A DNA stretch of 15,399 bases from Limivivens sp034101475 (GTDB taxonomy: Bacteria; Bacillota; Clostridia; Lachnospirales; Lachnospiraceae), in assembly GCA_034101475.1 (NCBI GenBank), contig JAXEJQ010000010.1, positions 1 through 15,399 of the forward strand, in the 5' to 3' direction. Shown here one piece after another: positions 5,722 through 12,328 of the stretch; positions within the stretch are counted from its first letter, which is position 1, and every line of letters begins with the position of its first letter. Made by a program: the position numbers and the translations under genes. The notes beneath the pieces are model-generated. The model was not told the DNA's origin, did no database searches, and was given only the letters and a program-made list of their open reading frames with translations.

Positions 5722-7182
5722 TTATTCCCTTTCCGCAAGCCATGCATCCAGCTGACTCTGCTTGTCATCAATGATCGTCTGCAGTCCTGCCGCATACATC
5801 TTTTCATTCATTTCAGCCAGAGTGGTTTCCGGATCCAGAACACCGGATTCCAGAGCCAGACGATACTCATCATAAACGCTCTGTACTGCTGTGATTTCCG
5901 TGGTTACCGCACTGTTATCATAGAAGAAGCCATATGCCTTGGAAACAACACCGGTCTCGTTCCACGCCTGTGTCTGCTCCCAGATATCCGGATCATTGGT
6001 CTCCCAGACTTTGGAAAGGAATTCATTTCCAACTGCCCATGCGTTTGCGGACATGTTATAGCCGACTGTGGAAGCGTCTTTTCCTTCCGGCCAGGTGATG
6101 GTTCCATCATCCTTCACTACATAGTGTTCGCCTTCGATACCGTAGCACATCAGATTCACAATATCTTCATCAGTAAAGAGCAGGTTGATAAATTCCATTG
6201 CCTTTTCCGGATATTCACAGTTTTCCGGAATGGTCCACTGCCAGTTGGTAGCTGTGGTCTTCATGGTTTCCAGAACCTGAACAGCTGTCAGATCCACACC
6301 GCCGGAAGCATTTTCTTCCTGAGCTTCAATACCCGGTTTGTTTGCGCTGATGTAGCAGAAGAGATTTCCTGCTGCCATCATGCTGGCACCTGCTTCTGTG
6401 GAGGTGGTAACGTCTTTGCTGATGTAGCCGCTTTCATACCAGCCGTGCATCACATTCAGATAATTGATGTAATCTTCTGCCTCAAAGAGGTTGGTAACCG
6501 TTGTGGTCTGGCCGTGATCTTCCAGAACACCGAAGTAATTGGACAGTTTATCCCATTCTACGCAGTACTGCATGTTGGAATATCCCGGGGAAGCCGGTGC
6601 CACTACCGTCATATCCGGCTCATTTTCATGAATAATCGCAAAGATTTCTGATACATCTTCGTAGCTGTCAACCTCGGAAACATCAATATCATATTTTTCC
6701 AGGAGGTCTGTCCGCATCATAAAGGTTCCATATCCGACAGCGGAATCACACATAACCGGGATTCCATACTGAACACCGTTTACTTTTCCCTGCTCCAGAT
6801 GAGCTTCTCCGGCTTTTTCAATGATTCCTGTGCCATGCTCTGCCAGCAGATCATCCAGAGGCTTCAGCGCTTCGCTTGCCATTGCAGTATTGTAAACACC
6901 CAGGTTTGCTCCCATGACATCCAGTTTCTCATCACCGGAGAGCATCAGGGTCATCTGCTGTGCATAGCTTCCGGAGGGGATAATCAGCAGTTCTACTTCC
7001 GCACCGATTTTCTCTCTGGTAATCTCACTGATTGCTTCCTGTACAACAGCCACTTCTGCCGGAGTGGTTCCGGTGATTCTCAGGGATACGACCAGCTTGT
7101 CAACATCCTCTGCGCTTACGCCCATTGCCATGCCTGTTGCCATTGCGCCTGCCATCATAGTGGCTAATACTTTTTTCTTCAT
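5722..7182 (-). CDS. Extracellular solute-binding protein, LplA-like with DUF3502 C-terminus
   Basis: A 486-residue sugar-binding protein (family 1 type) that should deliver substrate to the two downstream permeases. Seen: a signal peptide MKKK followed by a Met/Ala-rich hydrophobic core to about residue 24; a two-lobe binding-protein body with IPSGSYAQQMTLML, LDVMG and LKPLDDLL; and a C-terminal part with GFFYD at 418-422, then an Ala-rich helix and a Gln-rich end typical of DUF3502. The region before the mature start has no Cys, so there is no lipobox; VSA before Glu-Asp would suit signal peptidase I. The ATG has GGAG 7 nt upstream. It follows the sensor kinase by 194 bp, a gap that holds a direct repeat. 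Ligand unknown. Confidence 0.93.
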   Translation of the reverse strand: MKKKVLATMMAGAMATGMAMGVSAEDVDKLVVSLRITGTTPAEVAVVQEAISEITREKIGAEVELLIIPSGSYAQQMTLMLSGDEKLDVMGANLGVYNTAMASEALKPLDDLLAEHGTGIIEKAGEAHLEQGKVNGVQYGIPVMCDSAVGYGTFMMRTDLLEKYDIDVSEVDSYEDVSEIFAIIHENEPDMTVVAPASPGYSNMQYCVEWDKLSNYFGVLEDHGQTTTVTNLFEAEDYINYLNVMHGWYESGYISKDVTTSTEAGASMMAAGNLFCYISANKPGIEAQEENASGGVDLTAVQVLETMKTTATNWQWTIPENCEYPEKAMEFINLLFTDEDIVNLMCYGIEGEHYVVKDDGTITWPEGKDASTVGYNMSANAWAVGNEFLSKVWETNDPDIWEQTQAWNETGVVSKAYGFFYDNSAVTTEITAVQSVYDEYRLALESGVLDPETTLAEMNEKMYAAGLQTIIDDKQSQLDAWLAERE

Positions 7183-7268
7183 CCATATTCTCCTTTCCTC
7201 TAACGGGGTCTCTTATTAAGTAATTAAACTTTATCACGCCAAAGACTCCGGCAAGTATAAAAATTCCG

Positions 7269-7293
7269 TTCTGAACTATCATTATTCCGAACT
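7269..7293 (-). promoter_or_regulatory. Direct repeat upstream of the binding-protein gene, possible operator
   Basis: On minus, AGTTCGGAA and AGTTCAGAA (8 of 9 identical) stand with a 16-bp start-to-start spacing, about 90-110 nt before the binding-protein ATG. Paired direct repeats at such spacing suit AraC-family regulators, the usual partners of YesM kinases. No such regulator is in the window, so the role is inference. A TATACT hexamer lies about 12 nt downstream, without a clear -35. Confidence 0.3.
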
Positions 7294-7376
7294 GTTTTTT
7301 ATCCCGCCTTTCGAACCGATGAAGCAGCCCGCTCTCTGAAAGCAGAACCTTCTGTCTCTGAAGGCCTCCCATTGTT

Positions 7377-9131
7377 TCAGGGCAGTTCAGAATGTTCCAC
7401 AATGTCATCCGGCAGAAGGATCCTTACATAGGCCCCTCCGGTCAGCGGATGATTGGAAAAGTCAATCGCCACATTTTCATGATAAATCAGCCGCAGGCGC
7501 TGGCGCACATTCCGGATTCCATAATGCTCACCCCGCTCATCAAAAATCTTCCGGTCATTTACCAGGCAATCCAATACTTTTTCCGGGTACCCCTCTCCAT
7601 CATCCCAGATCTCAATCAGAATCCTGTGATAGTTTTCCGGGCTTCTTACCAGACGAATATAAATATGGGTGATATCCCCCGCCACCACCTGATATTTCAC
7701 CGTATTTTCCACAAAGGTCTGAATCAGCAGCGGCGGTGCCTGCACCTGCCGCACGCTGTCCTCCACCTCCATCTCACAGACAATGCTGTCCGGAAAACGG
7801 AGCTGCTGGATTTTCAGATAATTCTCCACACAGGCAATTTCCCGGTTCAGAGTATCCACCGCGCTGCCCTCCATGGTATAGCGCAGATGATTGCCCAGAT
7901 AGGTAGTCATCTGCTGAATCAGATCATTCTGTTTCATCAGGGAGAGATTGTGAATAATATTCAGACAGTTGATATAAAAATGGGGATTGACCTGAAGCTT
8001 CATATACTGGAGTTCTGCCCGCTGCCGCCGGATTTTTTCTTCGTATACACCGATTTTTAAAGTCTCAATCTGTTCTGTCATATCATCAAAAGCTTTATTT
8101 ACAATCGAAAATTCTTCACAATCTGCCTTTTTGCTTAACCGTATGCCAAATTCTCCCCGACTCAGGCAATGCATTCCGTGAATCAGCTTATCCAGCGGCA
8201 GAATTACCCAGCGCCGCATTGCCGCAATATAGGCCACCAGAAAAACAGCCAGAATGGCCAGCAGAAGCCAGATCAGCAGCTGAAAGGATTTCAGACCCTC
8301 CAGAATATTGTTGTCCCTGATCAGAGCCACCAGTCCATAATCTCCGCAGCCTGACAGCACCGAAAGCATCATATAGCTGTCCCGCTTTCCAACCATCCGG
8401 TAATACTCCTGGTCTGTTTTCAGCTGGATCATCTCATTCAGCTGCGGAAGCTGATTTCCCAGATCCTCTCCGGTATCCGTACAGAAGGACAGACATTCCA
8501 TTTCTCCGAATCCATCTGCCCGCAGCCGTTCCACAAGGGTAGACACCTTTACGCAGCCCCCCATATAGGTACTGCGCGTCCGAAGAATCCGGACCAGATA
8601 TGCTTCCTCACCAATCCATCCCCAGACCCATTTCCCGGCATTTTCCTGAGTGTAAACTTCCTCCTGAATCATTTGCAGCATCATCCTGCGAACCGCTGCC
8701 CGCTCACTTCCATCAATTTCATAATGAGACGCGTCCATGTACTGATCCCGCCCTTCAAAGTACACAAAAAGATCCTCAATATAACTGTTTGAAATCACAT
8801 AGGCTCCCATTTCTTTCTGGAGGCGGGCCTGAGCCGTATAAAAAGCGATTTCTTCGCTGGTCGATCCGGCCGTAATCAGATTGCTGTTGGACTGCAGTCC
8901 CACAAAGTAATCTTCCATCTCCTCAAAGGCATGATCCACATTATTCATGTACAGCCGGAGTACCCGATAATTAGCCTCAAATACCTGCTGCCGTACAATT
9001 TTAATGGCATAGATATTATTAAATATCAGTATTCCCAGCAAAATGAACACTGCCAGGAATGTCACTGCCACCACCCGAAACCGGAACGATTTCCACTTCA
9101 CCCGGAATTTTCCGGAATTTTTCTCTTCCAT
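7377..9131 (-). CDS. YesM-family sensor histidine kinase
   Basis: A 584-residue membrane sensor kinase. Seen: first membrane span at about 19-39, an extracellular region of roughly 240 residues, second span at about 283-305, a HAMP-like linker, then the His_kinase motif QVNPHFYINCLN with His384, the N-box FVEN (Asn476), DDGEGYPE (about 510-517) and GIRNVRQRL (about 538-546) of the ATPase. This is the layout of YesM/LytS-type kinases, which usually pair with an AraC-type YesN response regulator. No regulator gene is adjacent. I start at the ATG at 9131, with GGGGAGG 6 nt upstream; an in-frame TTG lies two codons earlier. It sits 33 nt after a truncated glycosidase fragment and ahead of the importer, so it probably senses the imported sugar outside the cell. 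Confidence 0.95.
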   Translation of the reverse strand: MEEKNSGKFRVKWKSFRFRVVAVTFLAVFILLGILIFNNIYAIKIVRQQVFEANYRVLRLYMNNVDHAFEEMEDYFVGLQSNSNLITAGSTSEEIAFYTAQARLQKEMGAYVISNSYIEDLFVYFEGRDQYMDASHYEIDGSERAAVRRMMLQMIQEEVYTQENAGKWVWGWIGEEAYLVRILRTRSTYMGGCVKVSTLVERLRADGFGEMECLSFCTDTGEDLGNQLPQLNEMIQLKTDQEYYRMVGKRDSYMMLSVLSGCGDYGLVALIRDNNILEGLKSFQLLIWLLLAILAVFLVAYIAAMRRWVILPLDKLIHGMHCLSRGEFGIRLSKKADCEEFSIVNKAFDDMTEQIETLKIGVYEEKIRRQRAELQYMKLQVNPHFYINCLNIIHNLSLMKQNDLIQQMTTYLGNHLRYTMEGSAVDTLNREIACVENYLKIQQLRFPDSIVCEMEVEDSVRQVQAPPLLIQTFVENTVKYQVVAGDITHIYIRLVRSPENYHRILIEIWDDGEGYPEKVLDCLVNDRKIFDERGEHYGIRNVRQRLRLIYHENVAIDFSNHPLTGGAYVRILLPDDIVEHSELP

Positions 9132-9164
9132 TCGCAACCTCCCCTGAAAAATTTCAGTCCTCTG

Positions 9165-9539
9165 TCAGACCAGTGCCGGATCCCAAAAGGCGAACGGCTC
9201 CTCAATGGCTTCAAAGGTTTCCAAAAAAGGATCCTTCGTCCGGTACAGCGTCCCTTTTTCTTTTCGGGAGGCACAAAAATAGAGCCATTCACCGATTACC
9301 GTCACATCCGGCGCATAATCAAAAACGGGAAGGGCATCCCGACGGTCCACATAGGTCCATTCTGCCAGATTCTCAGAATACCAGAAGCCTGCACTCATAG
9401 AAGGAAACAGGAGATACCGGTCCTTCCACCGAATCATGGTCGGGTCGGCGGCTTCCCGAAACAGAAGATCCCGATCTCCCCGGCGCTCCCGCTGATATTT
9501 ATATGAAAGATTCATGGGATTACAAATATATTTTTTCAT
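9165..9539 (-). pseudogene. Truncated GH43-like glycoside hydrolase, N-terminal fragment
   Basis: The 124 residues look like the first blades of a five-bladed beta-propeller glycosidase (GH43/GH32 clan type). They include MNLSYKYQ, EAADPTMIRWKDRYLLF with an acidic DPT-like site, FWYSENLAEW, DYAPDVTVIGEWLYF and a final FWDPALV. In full-length proteins the FWDP segment leads into a D-rich blade and several hundred more residues; here a stop follows at once. The start at 9539 is supported by GGAGAGG 7 nt upstream. The open frame extends to 9674, but that part is a promoter-like AT-rich stretch. The stop is only 33 nt from the kinase start, so a deletion may have removed the rest of the glycosidase, and possibly a response-regulator gene, bringing the two together. 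No enzyme activity is expected. Confidence 0.65.
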
Positions 9540-9619
9540 TTTTCTTCCTCTCCTGAATTTTTTTCTTTTGATTGAGTCTGGTACATCGGTTTCCTGTTTG
9601 ATATTCAGTGTACTACAGA

Positions 9620-9664
9620 TCTTTCTGAAAGAGTTATCATTTTTCTGCCTGATTGCAGAAAAAT
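9620..9664 (-). promoter_or_regulatory. Paired palindromes in the sugar-operon leader
   Basis: 9639-9664 is a perfect 10-bp inverted repeat (ATTTTTCTGC / GCAGAAAAAT, 6-nt spacer). 9620-9632 is a perfect 6-bp one (TCTTTC / GAAAGA, 1-nt spacer). Both lie 80-125 nt before the first ATG of the operon. The longer one has its U-rich arm first and A-rich arm last and lacks a following U-run, so an operator is more likely than a terminator. The bound factor is unknown. Confidence 0.35.
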
Positions 9665-9690
9665 TACCATTCACTTTTCCGAAAACCTAC

Positions 9691-9730
9691 AAAGAAAGGA
9701 TGCCGCATAATTTCCCATTATGCGGCATCC
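9691..9730 (-). terminator. Rho-independent terminator of the feoAB fusion gene
   Basis: A perfect 14-bp stem (9698-9711 with 9717-9730) around a 5-nt loop is followed on minus by TTTCTTTG. It begins about 115 nt past the feoB stop and isolates the iron gene from the sugar operon. Confidence 0.8.
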
Positions 9731-9786
9731 TGCCTGAAATCATTTTTCTGTTATTTTATGAGTTACCCGACAAATGAACCTTCTGC

Positions 9787-9818
9787 CGATTTTTCCGTGC
9801 TTTGCACTCTCAAAATCG
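9787..9818 (-). repeat. Copy 2 of the 32-nt structured hairpin repeat
   Basis: On minus: outer stem CGATTTT/AAAATCG, internal loop GAGA against GGA, inner stem GTGC/GCAC, loop AAA. It lies 26 nt past the feoB stop and before the terminator, so it would be in the feoB 3' UTR. Relative to copy 1 (96-127), the outer-stem changes are G-C to C-G and G-C to T-A, that is, paired changes. Confidence 0.7.
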
Positions 9819-9844
9819 ACGAAAGCATTCGCAATTCACTCATT

Positions 9845-12190
9845 TTATAATGCCAGTGTTCCGATCAGCCTTACAGCAAAAGCTGCAATCCATGCGATCA
9901 CACACTGTCCCAGAGCAACGCCAACAGCCCATTTTCCTCCCAGTTCCTTCTTCACAGAAGCAATGGCGGCTACACAGGGCGTATAAAGCAGGCAGAAAAT
10001 CAGCAGACTGCCGGCAGCCAGCGGCGTAATCGCAGTAACCAGGCTTTGCGTTGAGCCAAAGAGGACGGAAAGGGTAGAAACAACACTTTCCTTCGCCATA
10101 AATCCGGTAACCAGGGCTGTGGAAATTCTCCAGTCGCCAAAGCCCAGAGGAGCAAAGATCGGCGCAATCCATCCCGCCGCCACAGCCAGAATGCTGTCCT
10201 TGGAGTCGGTCACAATATTCAGATGTCCGTCAAAGGTCTGCAGGAACCAGATCACAATGGTAGCTACAAAAATAACAGTAAAGGCTCTCTGTAAAAAGTC
10301 CTTTGCCTTCTCCCAGAGAAGCTGGCCCACATTTTTTGCCCCCGGCATACGGTAGTTGGGAAGTTCCATGACGAAAGGAACTGCCTCTCCCCGGAACATG
10401 GTCTTCCGCAGCAGAACCGCCATCAGAATCCCGACAAAAATACCGATAAAATACAGGGCAACCATAATCACCGCCCCGTTCTTCGGGAAAAAGGCGGCGG
10501 TAAAAAACGCGTAAATCGGAAGCTTTGCCGAACAGCTCATAAAGGGGGTCAGCAGAATCGTCATCTTTCGGTCCCTCTCTGACGGAAGAGTCCGGCTGGC
10601 CATAACGCCCGGAACCGTACAGCCGAAGCCTACCAGCATGGGAACAATGCTTCGGCCGGACAAACCGATTTTTCGCAAAAGCTTATCCATCACAAAAGCG
10701 ACTCTGGCCATGTAGCCGCTGTCCTCCAGCATGGACAGGAAGAAGAACAGGGTCACGATAATCGGCAGAAAGCTTAACACACTCCCCACACCGTTGAAGA
10801 TTCCATCGATCACCAGGGACTGCAGTACCTCATTGACATTGGCAGCCTCCATCGCTGCTGCTGTCACATCCGTCAGCCAGCCGATGGCGATTTCCAGAAG
10901 TCCGGAAAGCCAGGCGCCGATCACATTGAAGGTCAGCCAGAAAACAGCTGCCATAATGCCGATAAATGCAGGGATCGCCGTATATTTTCCGGTCAGAATG
11001 CTGTCAATTTTCATACTGCGGATATGCTCTTTGCTCTCTCTGGGCTTCACCACCGTTTTCTGACAAACCTTCTGAATGAAGCTGAAACGCATATCCGCAA
11101 TGGCTGCCGAGCGATCCAGTCCCCGCTCCGTTTCCATCTGCTGAATAATATGCTCCAGCGTTTCTTTTTCATTCTGATCCAGATGCAGTCTTTCCAGAAT
11201 CAGCTGATCGCCCTCCGCAATCTTGCTGGCAGCAAACCGAATCGGAATGCCGGCCTTCTTCGCATGGTCCTCGATAAAATGCATGATACCGTGCAGACAA
11301 CGGTGAACCGCTCCTCCATGTTCATCCGCGTCACAGAAATCCTGACGTCCCGGACGTTCCTGATATTTGGCCACATGAAGGGCATGATCAATCAGCTCAC
11401 CAATCCCTTCATTCTTTGCCGCTGAGATGGGCACCACCGGAATCCCAAGCATCTGCTCCATTTCATTGACCAGAATGGAACCGCCGTTTTCCCGGACCTC
11501 ATCCATCATATTCAGGGCCAGTACCATGGGAATATCCAGCTCCATCAGCTGCATGGTCAGATACAGGTTTCGTTCAATATTCGTGGCATCCACAATGTTG
11601 ATAATCCCACGGGGATGCTCATCCAGCACAAACCGCCTGGTTACAATCTCCTCACTGGAGTAGGGGGACATGGAATAAATCCCCGGCAGGTCCGTCACCA
11701 TCGTATTGCTGTGCCCCTTTATGGCACCGTCCTTCCGGTCCACCGTCACTCCCGGAAAATTTCCCACATGTTGATTGGCACCGGTAAGCTGGTTAAACAG
11801 GGTGGTTTTTCCGCAGTTCTGATTTCCTGCCAGGGCAAAGGTCAATCTCTCTCCATCCGGAAGTGGATGCTCATCTGCTTTAATATGATATTTCCCGCCT
11901 TCACCCAGACCAGGATGAGATATTTTCTTCTTTGCCCTGCCTGTCGCCTCCTCCTGAATGTCATCCCGGACATCTTCAATCTCTATTTTCTCCGCATCGG
12001 CCAGTCTCAGCGTCAGTTCGTAGCTGTGAATCCGAAGCTCCACCGGATCCCCCATGGGCGCATGCTTCACCATGGTAACATCTGCGGTGGGAATGATACC
12101 CATATCCAGAAAATGCTGACGCAGCGCACCTTCCCCACCGACAGAAAGAACCGTTGCCGTTTTCCCGATGGGTAAATCTTTTAATGTCAT
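9845..12190 (-). CDS. feoB: FeoA-FeoB fusion ferrous iron transporter
   Basis: A 781-residue ferrous iron uptake protein. Residues 1 to about 75 form an SH3-like FeoA domain, then a linker to about 115. The G-protein domain shows G1 GNQNCGKTT (122-130), GVTVDRK, G3 DLPG (167-170), G4 NMMD (227-230) and G5 SAA (256-258). The rest is membrane-embedded, with Gate and core segments including GFGCTVPGVMASRTL. In most bacteria FeoA is a separate small protein; here it is joined in frame, a form known in some Clostridia. The ATG has GGGAGG 8 nt upstream. It has its own promoter and candidate metal-responsive operators upstream and a strong terminator downstream, so it is probably monocistronic. No FeoC is present. 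Confidence 0.96.
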   Translation of the reverse strand: MTLKDLPIGKTATVLSVGGEGALRQHFLDMGIIPTADVTMVKHAPMGDPVELRIHSYELTLRLADAEKIEIEDVRDDIQEEATGRAKKKISHPGLGEGGKYHIKADEHPLPDGERLTFALAGNQNCGKTTLFNQLTGANQHVGNFPGVTVDRKDGAIKGHSNTMVTDLPGIYSMSPYSSEEIVTRRFVLDEHPRGIINIVDATNIERNLYLTMQLMELDIPMVLALNMMDEVRENGGSILVNEMEQMLGIPVVPISAAKNEGIGELIDHALHVAKYQERPGRQDFCDADEHGGAVHRCLHGIMHFIEDHAKKAGIPIRFAASKIAEGDQLILERLHLDQNEKETLEHIIQQMETERGLDRSAAIADMRFSFIQKVCQKTVVKPRESKEHIRSMKIDSILTGKYTAIPAFIGIMAAVFWLTFNVIGAWLSGLLEIAIGWLTDVTAAAMEAANVNEVLQSLVIDGIFNGVGSVLSFLPIIVTLFFFLSMLEDSGYMARVAFVMDKLLRKIGLSGRSIVPMLVGFGCTVPGVMASRTLPSERDRKMTILLTPFMSCSAKLPIYAFFTAAFFPKNGAVIMVALYFIGIFVGILMAVLLRKTMFRGEAVPFVMELPNYRMPGAKNVGQLLWEKAKDFLQRAFTVIFVATIVIWFLQTFDGHLNIVTDSKDSILAVAAGWIAPIFAPLGFGDWRISTALVTGFMAKESVVSTLSVLFGSTQSLVTAITPLAAGSLLIFCLLYTPCVAAIASVKKELGGKWAVGVALGQCVIAWIAAFAVRLIGTLAL

Positions 12191-12257
12191 TTCAACTTCC
12201 TCCCTTTTATCTCCTGGCCCAATTCTTTTCTTCGGGTCAATCCGTATTTCGGGTAAT

Positions 12258-12272
12258 TGCGAAACTTTCTCA
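12258..12272. promoter_or_regulatory. Possible degenerate Fur-like 7-1-7 palindrome in the feoB leader
   Basis: On minus, TGAGAAAGTTTCGCA is a 7-1-7 palindrome with one mismatched pair, overlapping a GATAATGA half-site (12270-12277). It matches the Fur-type TGATAATNATTATCA at 9 of 14 defined positions, which is weak. It lies just past the expected transcription start. Confidence 0.25.
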
Positions 12273-12285
12273 TTATCTTTACGGG

Positions 12286-12301
12286 GGTTAGTCTACTCTA
12301 A
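12286..12301 (-). promoter_or_regulatory. DtxR/IdeR-like iron operator over the feoB -10
   Basis: On minus the site reads TTAGAGTAGACTAACC, close to the DtxR/IdeR box TTAGGTTAGSCTAACCTAA: TTAG, TAG and CTAACC align at the right spacing, while the outer right end differs. It overlaps the -10 hexamer, a position suited to repression by an iron-loaded DtxR-family protein. The regulator is not in the window. Confidence 0.5.
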
Positions 12302-12318
12302 TTTATTTTATTTGTCAA
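12290..12318 (-). promoter_or_regulatory. feoB promoter
   Basis: On minus a perfect -35 TTGACA (plus 12313-12318) is followed after 17 nt by TAGACT (plus 12290-12295), giving a leader of about 93 nt to the feoB ATG. It begins only 11 nt past the stop of the upstream surface-protein gene, and I see no terminator between them. Confidence 0.7.
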
Positions 12319-12328
12319 GATTTTTCCT

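Larger units (their letters stand above)
9540..9844. other. 305-bp intergenic region between the iron importer and the sugar operon
   Basis: In transcription order on minus it contains the hairpin repeat copy 2 (9787-9818), the feoB terminator (9691-9730), two palindromes (9639-9664 and 9620-9632) and the leader of the truncated glycosidase. I see no tRNA and no convincing small gene. No clear -35/-10 pair was found for the sugar operon, although its promoter should lie here. Confidence 0.6.

Noticed and set aside
5590..6651. Plus-strand open frame of 353 codons opposite the binding-protein and LplB-type genes
   Set aside because: Low-complexity Cys/Phe/His-rich translation typical of an antisense shadow; the minus-strand genes have clear family motifs.
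7310..7375. Terminator after the sensor kinase (CCTTC / GAAGG inverted repeat)
   Set aside because: Only a 5-bp stem and no U-run follows.
7100..7408. Minus-strand 102-codon frame overlapping the binding-protein start
   Set aside because: It only spans the leader and the first codons of the binding protein in another frame; the ATG spacing favours the binding protein and no domain is seen.
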